Assembly (NCBI GenBank): GCA_017441705.1
Contig: JAFRWU010000028.1
Span: forward strand, 1 to 64,000
Length of the DNA: 64,000 nt
Reading direction: 5' to 3'
Source of the DNA: Clostridia bacterium
GTDB lineage: Bacteria; Bacillota; Clostridia; Oscillospirales; QAMX01
Position numbers and translations under genes: made by a program. The first letter of the stretch is position 1, and each line of letters opens with the position of its first letter. The notes beneath the pieces were generated by a model. It did no database searches. It was not told the origin of the DNA and worked only from the letters and a program-made list of their open reading frames with translations. Below are positions 9,004 to 15,790 of this stretch, piece after piece.

Positions 9004-9066
9004 AACATATATGAAATTGGCGCCATGCCAAAAGGCGAGGCGGTGAAGCACAGTTTCATATGTGTT
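9004..9066 (+). repeat. Inverted repeat between the two tRNAs
   Basis: Arms 9004-9016 and 9054-9066 pair over 13 positions with one G-U wobble and enclose a 37-nt loop. It could guide processing of the tRNA-Met/tRNA-Glu precursor. There is no U-tract, so it is not a typical terminator. Confidence 0.5.
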
Positions 9067-9094
9067 AGACGGAACGGCTTTATGCCGCCCCCGT

Positions 9095-9169
9095 GGCCCG
9101 TTGGTCAAGCGGTTAAGACACCGCCCTTTCACGGCGGTAACATGGGTTCGATTCCCGTACGGGTCACCA
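9095..9169 (+). tRNA. tRNA-Glu (TTC)
   Basis: 75 nt with encoded CCA. Acceptor GGCCCGT/ACGGGTC has one G-U pair; the anticodon arm is CCGCC-CTTTCAC-GGCGG, giving TTC. It shares the promoter of tRNA-Met and is followed directly by a strong hairpin terminator. Confidence 0.93.
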
Positions 9170-9205
9170 GACAAAAGGCACTTGCGAATGCAAGTGCCTT
9201 TTGTC
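9170..9205 (+). terminator. Terminator of the tRNA unit
   Basis: Perfect 16-bp stem (9170-9185 with 9190-9205) around a GAAT loop, with T-rich sequence in and after the 3' arm (CTTTTGTCGTTTC). Its symmetry means it may also end transcription of the minus-strand gene that stops at 9234. Confidence 0.85.
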
Positions 9206-9233
9206 GTTTCTATTTCATTCTCTGAAAACAGGA

Positions 9234-9698
9234 TCAGAAAAGGGATACGATGTAGTTCCAAAGCCCATAGGAGAGGAGAGATACGACCAGCCCCGCGATC
9301 AGAACGCCGATCAGGACGGCGGGGATCGATTTTCGAAGCTTCATGCCGAGGGCGGTTGCGATCACCGAACCCGTCCATGCGCCGGTGCCGGGCAGAGGTA
9401 TCGCCACGAAGGCGATGATCGCCAGGAACTCCAGACGCTTGATCCCTTCGGCTTTGGCGGTGGCGCGCTTGTCGACCCAGGCGAAGATTTTGCCGATAAC
9501 GGGAACGTTACGGAACCAGACCTTTGCTTTGTCGAAGAACAGAAGGATAAAGGGAACGGGAAACATATTGCCGAGAATGGCCACGGGAAAAGCTATCAGG
9601 AGCGGAATACCGAGCGTCTGCGCAAAGGGGATGGCGCCGCGCAGCTCGACGACCGGGAGCATGGCGACCAAAAACACCTGCAAGCACTTAAGAAACAT
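9234..9698 (-). CDS. Small multidrug-export family membrane protein (COG2426)
   Basis: A 154-residue hydrophobic protein with about four membrane segments, matching the putative small multi-drug export family (PF06695) by length and by the conserved LPVVELRGAIPF stretch near residue 15 and LPGTGAWTGS near residue 100. Transport activity in this family is not established. It is the last gene of a minus-strand run after the ADP-ribosylglycohydrolase (32-nt gap). Confidence 0.8.
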   Translation of the reverse strand: MFLKCLQVFLVAMLPVVELRGAIPFAQTLGIPLLIAFPVAILGNMFPVPFILLFFDKAKVWFRNVPVIGKIFAWVDKRATAKAEGIKRLEFLAIIAFVAIPLPGTGAWTGSVIATALGMKLRKSIPAVLIGVLIAGLVVSLLSYGLWNYIVSLF

Positions 9699-9730
9699 GA
9701 AGACTACATCCTTTCAGGGTCGGCCTGAAT

Positions 9731-10708
9731 TCACTGCAGAATGGAAGGAAGCTTTTTTCGGAAAAGATCCTCGTTGACACGGCGGATTTGATTGACGACC
9801 GAAACCGGGATATTGTTCCCGCCCGCATACGCGGAAGACAGAGCGGCACACAGCGCGCCGATGGTATCGGTGTCTCCGCCGAGGACCGTCGAAAGCCTGA
9901 CGGCTTTCCATACGTCCTTTCCGGCAAAGGCAAAAACGGCAAATACGGCGCCGCATACGTCTGCGGAGGGGAGACCCGTACCCCAGATACGGAAAAGGAA
10001 AGAGGGAAGTTCCGCTTCTGACAGCGGGATCGACCGGATCGCTTTGATGCGTTCGACCGAGGAGGGAGCGCAGGAGATCTCCGGCGCGAGGCGGATCAGC
10101 GCATTTCCGCCGCGTACGGCGGATTCAAAGATTGCGGCCATGTCTTCACCCGCAAGGGCGGCGTGAAGCGCAAAACCGTAAGCGCCTGCCGCTTCAAGCG
10201 CTTCGGAAGTGTTGTGCGTGGGGACAAGCGCGGCGTGGATGCTGTCGATAAGCTCAGCTTCATTCTGTCCCGGATTCCAGAGAACCGCTGCGGGCGTGCG
10301 CATGATCCCGCCGCATGTCGTTCCGCCGGTCCCCGCTTTTTCAAAGGGGACGCCGTTATCGATCAGGGAGATGGCGCGCAGAGAACTGGGCCCGATATAC
10401 TTATTCTGAACGGCGCCCGTCTCCCGGATCCATTTTTTCAAGGCGCATACGGCGACATCGGGAGTCAGCCGGCCGGCATCCCGCGCTTCGGACAAAAGAT
10501 AGAGATTCTGTTCGGTATCGTCGGTCACGCTTCCCTCCGGCAGATTCGGATGCTTTTTGGAGAGGCGAGACGGGACAAAGCTTTCCGGGAGACCTGAAAC
10601 GACGCTCCGGATTTCGTCAAGCGTCATAAACTCGGTCGGCATGCCCATGGCGTCGCCCGCCGCAAAGGCCTGCCAGATCGAGAGAATCCTTTCATCCAAA
10701 GCACGCAC
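9731..10708 (-). CDS. ADP-ribosylglycohydrolase family protein
   Basis: A 325-residue protein of the ADP-ribosylglycohydrolase (ARH/DraG) fold, which hydrolyses ADP-ribose linkages or related glycosidic bonds using two Mg2+ ions. Visible metal-binding motifs are GDAMGMPTE near the N-terminus, DDTEQN around residue 60, and GGDTDTIGA near residue 275. The natural substrate cannot be deduced; many bacterial homologues process ADP-ribosylated small molecules. No ADP-ribosyltransferase or nitrogenase gene is nearby, so a DraG role is not supported. Confidence 0.85.
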   Translation of the reverse strand: MRALDERILSIWQAFAAGDAMGMPTEFMTLDEIRSVVSGLPESFVPSRLSKKHPNLPEGSVTDDTEQNLYLLSEARDAGRLTPDVAVCALKKWIRETGAVQNKYIGPSSLRAISLIDNGVPFEKAGTGGTTCGGIMRTPAAVLWNPGQNEAELIDSIHAALVPTHNTSEALEAAGAYGFALHAALAGEDMAAIFESAVRGGNALIRLAPEISCAPSSVERIKAIRSIPLSEAELPSFLFRIWGTGLPSADVCGAVFAVFAFAGKDVWKAVRLSTVLGGDTDTIGALCAALSSAYAGGNNIPVSVVNQIRRVNEDLFRKKLPSILQ

Positions 10709-10728
10709 GATGCGTCCCTCCGAGCTGA

Positions 10729-11151
10729 TTATTTCCGCTTTTTCTTCTTCCGGCCGTTATTCTGTACCGGTTCGTTTTCCACGTCGGTTCGATAGTAGGC
10801 GCGTTTGCGGTACATGGCTGCGCCGACCAGCTCGAAAACGAGCGAGAACACGCCGTAAACCAAAGCGTTCAGGAAAAAGCCGGGATCGCCGCCGTAAAAC
10901 AAATAGATAGTCGATATAAAAATCAACGGTGTGATAAGGAAGAAATACCAGGAAAACCCGTTCTTCAGACCGTAGACGAAGGATACGATTCCAACGATAA
11001 TGGGAAGCCCGATGTTGAGCATCATGTATGAAAACGTGGATTTGGCGATTTCTCCGTAGAATATCGGCGCAAGCCCCGGAAGATAGATGACGGCGAACAG
11101 GATAAGCACGTATGGGAAAAGCTTCATAAGCTTTTGTTGGGCGGGAGACAA
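10729..11151 (-). CDS. Membrane protein of unknown function
   Basis: About 140 residues with four predicted membrane segments and a basic, lysine-rich C-terminus (KKKKRK) probably cytoplasmic. I do not recognise the family. The TTG at 11151 is preferred because AGGTGA ends 5 nt before it; a GTG three codons upstream (11160) overlaps that site. It is first in a minus-strand run with the ADP-ribosylglycohydrolase and small export protein, and is divergent from ylmH. Confidence 0.65.
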   Translation of the reverse strand: MSPAQQKLMKLFPYVLILFAVIYLPGLAPIFYGEIAKSTFSYMMLNIGLPIIVGIVSFVYGLKNGFSWYFFLITPLIFISTIYLFYGGDPGFFLNALVYGVFSLVFELVGAAMYRKRAYYRTDVENEPVQNNGRKKKKRK

Positions 11152-11169
11152 AAAAATCACCTCGAAAGA

Positions 11170-11198
11170 TTGTATTCGCGCGCGTCTTATGCTACAAT
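11170..11198 (+). promoter_or_regulatory. sigma-A promoter of ylmH
   Basis: TTGTAT (11170-11175), 17 nt, TACAAT (11193-11198). The roughly 90-nt leader contains a short terminator-like hairpin (AGGGCTT 11257-11263 with AAGCCCT 11269-11275, then TGTTTTC), 20 nt before the ribosome site; it could attenuate transcription, but this is weak. Confidence 0.6.
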
Positions 11199-11295
11199 AA
11201 ACGGGATGAAAGAAACCGGGCCGATCGATATCCCTCAGATTATTTTCGCATGCACGAGGGCTTTTGTCAAGCCCTTGTTTTCAAACGGAGGATTT

Positions 11296-12066
11296 GTGGA
11301 ACAGCAGGACAAGCTTCTCTTGTCGCGGATCGACGACAAGATCCGGGAATCGGAACGAACGTACGACACCTCCTTTCTCGGTTTTCTGACGCCGGGAGAG
11401 AAGGCGTATGCTCAACGGTATCTGACCGGGAAGAGCGCCGCGTTTTGCTTCGACGGCGGGTATCGGGACGCCGAGCGCACGCTTCTTCTGATAAAACCGG
11501 ATAACGATGCGATCCCGTTCCGGGATGCCGGCGAGTTCCTGATCGCTTTGCGGATATCCTCCTTTCTGGAAGGGAAAGCCCTGGGGCACAGGGATTATCT
11601 CGGAAGTCTGATCGGACTCGGCCTGAAAAGGGAAGCTGTCGGAGACATTCTGCCGTATACGGACGGAAAGATGCAGTACTGCGACGTGCTTCTGCTGAAA
11701 AGCGTCGGAGACGCCGTTTCCGGATCGCTCGAACGGATTGGAAGATCCGGCGTACGCGTCGAGGAAATACAGAAGGAATATCTGCACGTACCCGAAAAGA
11801 GTATCCGTGAGATACGCGATACCGTGGCTTCCGCGAGGCTTGACGCCGTCGTTTCCTCCGGCTTTTCGGTGGGAAGAAACGAAGCGAAGGAGCTTTGCCA
11901 GAAAGGTCTTGTCGCACTGAACTACGAAACCGTCGAAGTGCCGGATGCCAGAGTCGGGGAAGGAGACGTGATTTCCGCAAGGGGATATGGCAAGATAAAG
12001 CTTGCGGAGGTCGGCGGAGAAACGAAAAAAGGGCGAATACGCATCGTGATCCACAAATACGTATAA
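11296..12066 (+). CDS. ylmH: YlmH-type S4-domain RNA-binding protein
   Basis: A 256-residue homologue of Bacillus YlmH, an RNA-binding protein with an N-terminal alpha/beta domain and a C-terminal S4 domain (about residues 180-240; RLDAVVSSGFSVGRNEAKEL is the S4 core). YlmH family members act on stalled ribosomes or ribosome quality control and are usually found beside divIVA/ileS; neither is here. The GTG at 11296 is chosen because GGAGG lies 5-6 nt upstream and the resulting length equals the family norm. A TIM-barrel isomerase gene follows after 10 nt. Confidence 0.85.
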   Translation: MEQQDKLLLSRIDDKIRESERTYDTSFLGFLTPGEKAYAQRYLTGKSAAFCFDGGYRDAERTLLLIKPDNDAIPFRDAGEFLIALRISSFLEGKALGHRDYLGSLIGLGLKREAVGDILPYTDGKMQYCDVLLLKSVGDAVSGSLERIGRSGVRVEEIQKEYLHVPEKSIREIRDTVASARLDAVVSSGFSVGRNEAKELCQKGLVALNYETVEVPDARVGEGDVISARGYGKIKLAEVGGETKKGRIRIVIHKYV

Positions 12067-12076
12067 GGAGGAGCTT

Positions 12077-12844
12077 ATGAAAATCGGAGTTTGTACGGGG
12101 TTTGAAAACCTGGAAAAAGCGGCAGCGTTCGGATTTGATTACATCGAGGTCGGAGTCGGTTCGGTGGCGGGACTCAGCGATGAGGAGTATTCCGCGCTGA
12201 AAAGCAGGATGGAAGAGGCGCCGATCAAAGTGGAAGCGGCTAACGTGATGCTTCCCGGCAGCATCAAACTGACGGGAGACGAAGCGGATCATGAAAAAAT
12301 GCGGCAGTATCTGGAAAAGGCTTACGCGCGTCTTTCCGGAATCGGCTGCCAAACAGTCGTGTTCGGCTCGGGAGGCGCGCGCAATATTCCGGAGGGATTT
12401 GATCGGGGAGAGGCAATGAAGCAGCTTCTTGCCGCTTCGTGCATCATCGGCGATACCGCGCAGAAATACGGCATTACCATCGCGCTGGAGCCGCTTTGCA
12501 GAAAGGAATGCAACGTGATCAATTCCGTCAGCGAAGGCGGGGAGCTTGTGGAGAAAGTGAAGCACCCGTCCTTCTGTCTCCTTGCCGATTATTATCACAT
12601 AGGAATGGAAGGAGAAGACTTTGACGGCATACTCCGTTACGGAAAGTATCTGCGTCATACGCATATCGCGCATCCCGTCGTCAGATCGGTTCCCGCAGAA
12701 GGAGACGGCGGCCGATATGAAGGCTTCTTCGCAGCCCTGAAGGAGATTGGGTATTCCGCGCGCGTGAGCATCGAAGCGAGAGTAAACGATTTCGACAAGG
12801 AAATGCCCGAGGCGCTCGTCTATCTGAAAAAACTGGCCCGATAA
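12077..12844 (+). CDS. Sugar phosphate isomerase/epimerase (xylose isomerase-like TIM barrel)
   Basis: A 255-residue AP endonuclease 2/xylose isomerase-like TIM barrel protein. Features include the N-terminal strand ending in FDYIEVGVGS, the ALEPLCRKECN segment that contributes metal ligands, and LADYYHIGMEGED and HTHIAHP further along. Enzymes of this family isomerise or epimerise sugars and related polyols; the substrate is unknown. AGGAGGAG lies 7 nt before the ATG. It forms a two-gene unit with ylmH and is followed by a 19-bp hairpin terminator. Confidence 0.85.
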   Translation: MKIGVCTGFENLEKAAAFGFDYIEVGVGSVAGLSDEEYSALKSRMEEAPIKVEAANVMLPGSIKLTGDEADHEKMRQYLEKAYARLSGIGCQTVVFGSGGARNIPEGFDRGEAMKQLLAASCIIGDTAQKYGITIALEPLCRKECNVINSVSEGGELVEKVKHPSFCLLADYYHIGMEGEDFDGILRYGKYLRHTHIAHPVVRSVPAEGDGGRYEGFFAALKEIGYSARVSIEARVNDFDKEMPEALVYLKKLAR

Positions 12845-12856
12845 CCGCATGATACC

Positions 12857-12905
12857 GCCCGCCGGTCTGTAAAGCCCTGCGCTTTACAGACCGGCGGGCC
12901 TTTTC
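12857..12905 (+). terminator. Strong terminator after the ylmH unit
   Basis: Perfect 19-bp stem (12857-12875 with 12881-12899), loop CCTGC, followed by CTTTTCTTT. Confidence 0.93.
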
Positions 12906-13011
12906 TTTGACGCAAGCGTTCTGTAAAGGGAGAAACCTTGCTGTCAAAGAAGCGGATATCGTCGCATATCCTGGACGTTTTACGCAGAATCAGCAGAAAA
13001 ACGAAGAGGAA

Positions 13012-13028
13012 TGTCGAACTTTGTCGAG
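13012..13028 (+). promoter_or_regulatory. Tandem 0A boxes upstream of spo0A
   Basis: Two direct copies of the Spo0A recognition heptamer: TGTCGAA (13012-13018) and TGTCGAG (13022-13028), exactly 10 bp apart, so on the same helix face. They lie about 30 bp upstream of the spo0A -35 box. A third weaker match, TGTCAAA, is at 12942-12948. The remainder of 12906-13058 shows no other feature. Confidence 0.75.
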
Positions 13029-13058
13029 AAAAAAACCGGCAAAAGAACGTGTTAAGTC

Positions 13059-13087
13059 TTGAATGCGGGCGAAAAATATGATACTAT
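13059..13087 (+). promoter_or_regulatory. Promoter of spo0A
   Basis: TTGAAT (13059-13064), 17 nt, TACTAT (13082-13087), about 75 nt before the start codon. Together with the upstream 0A boxes it looks like an autoregulated promoter. Confidence 0.7.
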
Positions 13088-13162
13088 CGAATTGCTTTCC
13101 GGTGAGCGTCGGAACGGCCTTCTGCAGAGAGCCGCATACGAATAATTCATATTGAGGAGAGA

Positions 13163-13942
13163 GTGGAGTTGGAGAAGATCAGAGTTATGCTGGCAGACGA
13201 CAGCAAAGAATATATGGAAATCCTGAAGGAGGAGCTTGAAAAAGACGGCAGAATTTGCGTGATCGCTATGGCGGAAGACGGTGAGGAAGGTCTGGATACC
13301 GCGGAAAGAGAAAACCCGGATTTCCTGATCTGCGACGTCCTTTTGAAAAAGAGAGACGGACTGGATCTGATCCGCCGTCTGAAGGAGAAAAAGAGAATAC
13401 AGAAGGGCTGCGCGATACTGTCTGCTTTCACAAGCGCTGCCGCGGCTGCGGAAGCGACGAAGCTCGGAGTCGATCTTTACCTGATGAAACCGGCAGATCC
13501 GGATCATATGGTCGAAAGGATCGAATCGATCGTTTACGCCAGAGAAACCGGTGAAGGCGATATCCGCACCATCGCGGGATACAGCGGCAGCAACCTTACG
13601 ACGAGGATCACGTCGATCCTTCATGAGATCGGCGTCCCCGCGCATATCAAAGGATATCAGTATCTGCGTGAAGCGATTCTTATGACGGTGGAAAACGGAG
13701 AATACATCAACGCCGTTACAAAGCTTCTGTATCCGGATATCGCGAAAAAGTACAAAAGCACGCCTTCCCGCGTGGAAAGGGCGATCCGTCACGCCATAGA
13801 AGTGGCATGGGACAGAGGAAACATCGATACGCTGCAGAACGTATTCGGATATACCGTTTCCAATACGAAGGGCAAACCGACGAATTCCGAATTCATCGCC
13901 ATGATCGCAGACAAGCTGATTCTGGCGATGCAGATGGCGTGA
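13163..13942 (+). CDS. spo0A: Stage 0 sporulation protein A, master response regulator
   Basis: A 259-residue response regulator that, once phosphorylated, binds 0A boxes and commits the cell to sporulation. The receiver domain (1-125) has the acidic pair D12/D13, phospho-acceptor D58, the T90 region and K109. The C-terminal sporulation domain (about 145-259) carries [16 protein letters not shown] and the DNA-recognition helix [17 protein letters not shown]. The GTG at 13163 follows GAGGAG closely; a TTG six bases downstream is possible. In most Firmicutes spoIVB immediately precedes spo0A; here a sugar isomerase unit with a strong terminator precedes it. Confidence 0.97.
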   Translation: MELEKIRVMLADDSKEYMEILKEELEKDGRICVIAMAEDGEEGLDTAERENPDFLICDVLLKKRDGLDLIRRLKEKKRIQKGCAILSAFTSAAAAAEATKLGVDLYLMKPADPDHMVERIESIVYARETGEGDIRTIAGYSGSNLTTRITSILHEIGVPAHIKGYQYLREAILMTVENGEYINAVTKLLYPDIAKKYKSTPSRVERAIRHAIEVAWDRGNIDTLQNVFGYTVSNTKGKPTNSEFIAMIADKLILAMQMA

Positions 13943-13945
13943 GTC

Positions 13946-13974
13946 TTGACAATCGCCGGCCGAAAGGGTATAAT
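13946..13974 (+). promoter_or_regulatory. sigma-A promoter of the FMN riboswitch-ribU transcript
   Basis: TTGACA (13946-13951), 17 nt, TATAAT (13969-13974): full consensus. It begins 4 nt after the spo0A stop codon, so spo0A read-through probably also enters the riboswitch. Confidence 0.9.
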
Positions 13975-13980
13975 GAGTTC

Positions 13981-14092
13981 GTCTTCGGGGATGGGTGAGA
14001 TTCCCTACCGGCGTTGAAAGCACGCAAACCGCCTTGAGCGGCCGATGCGGTGGAATTCCGCAGCCGACGGTACAGTCCGGATGAGAGAAGTA
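13981..14092 (+). ncRNA. FMN riboswitch (RFN element)
   Basis: The conserved blocks occur in order: GGGTGAGATTCCC, ACCGGCG, the variable arm, GGAATTCCG, CCGACGGTACAGTCCGGAT and GAGAGAAG, with short closing helix TCTTC/GAAG. It binds flavin mononucleotide and here would repress ribU when FMN is plentiful through the terminator at 14109-14135. Confidence 0.95.
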
Positions 14093-14108
14093 CGGCGGAA
14101 TACGTATG

Positions 14109-14135
14109 ACCCGGAGGATTATCTCCGGGTTTTTC
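14109..14135 (+). terminator. Expression-platform terminator of the FMN riboswitch
   Basis: Stem ACCCGGAG/CTCCGGGT (14109-14116 with 14123-14130) followed by TTTTC. It lies between the aptamer and ribU, as expected of a transcriptional OFF switch. Confidence 0.8.
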
Positions 14136-14182
14136 TTTGCCCGAAAAGATCACGCGACGTTTCCGCCGGCCTGGGAGGGCTT

Positions 14183-14887
14183 ATGATGCAAAAGAAAATG
14201 GAATCGTCCGAAACCGTGCGGAAAAGACTTCGCACCATGATCACGCTGGCGCTGTTCGCAGCGCTTGCATACGCGCTTACGGCACTGATCAGGATCCCCG
14301 TGGTCAATCCCGGTTTTCCGCTGAGTTATGAACCGAAGGATATCGTCATTGTCATAGCGGGATTCCTTTACGGGCCGCTTCCCGCAGCCGGGATCGTGGT
14401 GGTGGACGCTTTTCTGGAGATGATTACGATCAGCACGACCGGACCATGGGGTTTTTTGATGAACGTCGTTTCGTCCCTGAGTTTCGTGCTTCCGGCCATC
14501 CTGATCTACAAAAGGAAACGCACCATGACAGGCGCGGTATGGGGCCTTTCTGCAAGCGTGGTCCTGACCGTCGTGATGATGCTGCTCTGGAATCTGATCG
14601 TTACGCCGATCTATACGGGAGCGCCGAGAGCGGTCGTCGCAGGTATGCTTCTTACGGTGTTTTTGCCGTTCAATCTGTTGAAATGCACCATCAACGCGCT
14701 GTTTGCCGTTCTTCTCTATAAACCCGTTTCCCGTGCGCTGCGCGCGGCGAAGGTATTGGAGGAGCCGTCGTCGGCGCCGGGAAAGCAGAAAATGCTGATC
14801 CCTGTGATCGCCGGGATCCTTTTGGCGATCGCGATTGCCCTGACGGTTCTCTATTCGCTTTTGTATCCCGTCCTTTCCGCACGATAA
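14183..14887 (+). CDS. ribU: Riboflavin transporter substrate-binding (S) component
   Basis: A 234-residue, roughly six-helix membrane protein of the RibU ECF-transporter S-component family; it binds riboflavin and works with a shared EcfT-A-A' module encoded elsewhere. Visible landmarks are LALFAALAYALTA near the N-terminus and KDIVIVIAGFLYGP. The FMN riboswitch directly upstream is strong independent evidence for the substrate. Start: ATG at 14183 or the adjacent ATG at 14186, which is better spaced from GGAGGG. It ends 7 nt from the convergent sigG stop with no terminator between. Confidence 0.93.
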   Translation: MMQKKMESSETVRKRLRTMITLALFAALAYALTALIRIPVVNPGFPLSYEPKDIVIVIAGFLYGPLPAAGIVVVDAFLEMITISTTGPWGFLMNVVSSLSFVLPAILIYKRKRTMTGAVWGLSASVVLTVVMMLLWNLIVTPIYTGAPRAVVAGMLLTVFLPFNLLKCTINALFAVLLYKPVSRALRAAKVLEEPSSAPGKQKMLIPVIAGILLAIAIALTVLYSLLYPVLSAR

Positions 14888-14894
14888 AGAGGTA

Positions 14895-15674
14895 TCATTC
14901 CATATTCATCTGCTTTTTCATGCGAAGGATCGCGCCTTTTTCGAGCCGCGACACCTGCGCCTGTGAGATGCCGATTTCCCTTGCCACTTCGCTTTGCGTA
15001 CGCCCTTCAAAAAAACGAAGCGTCAGGATCTTCTTTTCACGGTCGTTGAGAAGGCGGATGGCCTCCTTCAGAGCCAGGTGATCGCTCCACTTTTCCTCGT
15101 TATTGTCCTGATCGGATACCTGGTCCATGATGAAAACCGGGTCGGAACCGTCCTGATATACCGGTTCGTAAAGCGAAACCGGTTCTGAAACGGCATCCAG
15201 GGCAAAAACCACCTCCTCACGCGGAAGTGAAAGCCGCGCCGCGATCTCGTCGACCGTCGGTTCCTTCTGTGTCTGATTGCGCAGTTCTTCCCTTGTTTTC
15301 AAAGCGCGGTAAGCCACGTCGCGCAGGGAACGGCTGACGCGTATGCTGGAATTATCCCGCAGGTACCGGCGTATTTCTCCGATGATCATCGGTACGCAGT
15401 AGGTGGAAAGCCTGACGTCGTAAGAAAGATCAAAATTCTGGATGGATTTGATCAGACCGATGCATCCCACCTGAAAAAGATCGTCCATCATCTCGCCGCG
15501 GCCGGCGAATCGCTGCACTACGGAAAGCACAAGACGTATGTTTCCCCGGATCAATTCATCCCGCGCGGAAAGATCGCCGTTCCGGTACCTTTTCAGAAGC
15601 GCGACGTTTTCTTCGTTTTTCAGTACATTCAGCTCGGCGGTGTTTACTCCGCAGATCTCCACTTTGTTTTTCAA
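14895..15674 (-). CDS. sigG: RNA polymerase sigma factor SigG (late forespore)
   Basis: A 259-residue sigma-70 family factor. The N-terminal KNKVEICGVNTAEL signature, the size, and the helix-turn-helix EIGISQAQVSRLEKGA at the C-terminus identify forespore-specific sigma-G, which switches on late forespore genes after engulfment, when the SpoIIIA-SpoIIQ channel is working. Conserved region 2 (DLFQVGCIGLIKSI) and region 4 are intact. Start: TTG at 15674, with GGAGG 7 nt upstream, leaving exactly the family length; an upstream ATG would add 19 residues. spoIIGA/sigE are not upstream as they are in Bacillus; a DUF3794-LysM gene is. Confidence 0.95.
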   Translation of the reverse strand: MKNKVEICGVNTAELNVLKNEENVALLKRYRNGDLSARDELIRGNIRLVLSVVQRFAGRGEMMDDLFQVGCIGLIKSIQNFDLSYDVRLSTYCVPMIIGEIRRYLRDNSSIRVSRSLRDVAYRALKTREELRNQTQKEPTVDEIAARLSLPREEVVFALDAVSEPVSLYEPVYQDGSDPVFIMDQVSDQDNNEEKWSDHLALKEAIRLLNDREKKILTLRFFEGRTQSEVAREIGISQAQVSRLEKGAILRMKKQMNME

Positions 15675-15693
15675 AACGATCCCTCCGGTCCGG

Positions 15694-15759
15694 GCGCATT
15701 CCGGAAGAAGCGCCGGAATGCGCCAAGGCAATTTCCTTACGAAGGAGAGTATTGCCTTG
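15694..15759 (-). promoter_or_regulatory. Two tandem hairpins in the sigG leader
   Basis: Arms 15694-15704/15713-15723 (perfect 11 bp, GCGCATTCCGG) and 15724-15732/15751-15759 (perfect 9 bp, CAAGGCAAT) abut each other just upstream of the sigG ribosome site. Neither has a U-tract, so they look like mRNA leader structure rather than a terminator for the upstream gene. Confidence 0.55.
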
Positions 15760-15790
15760 ACCGGAAGAAATCATACCGCATCCGGCGCGA

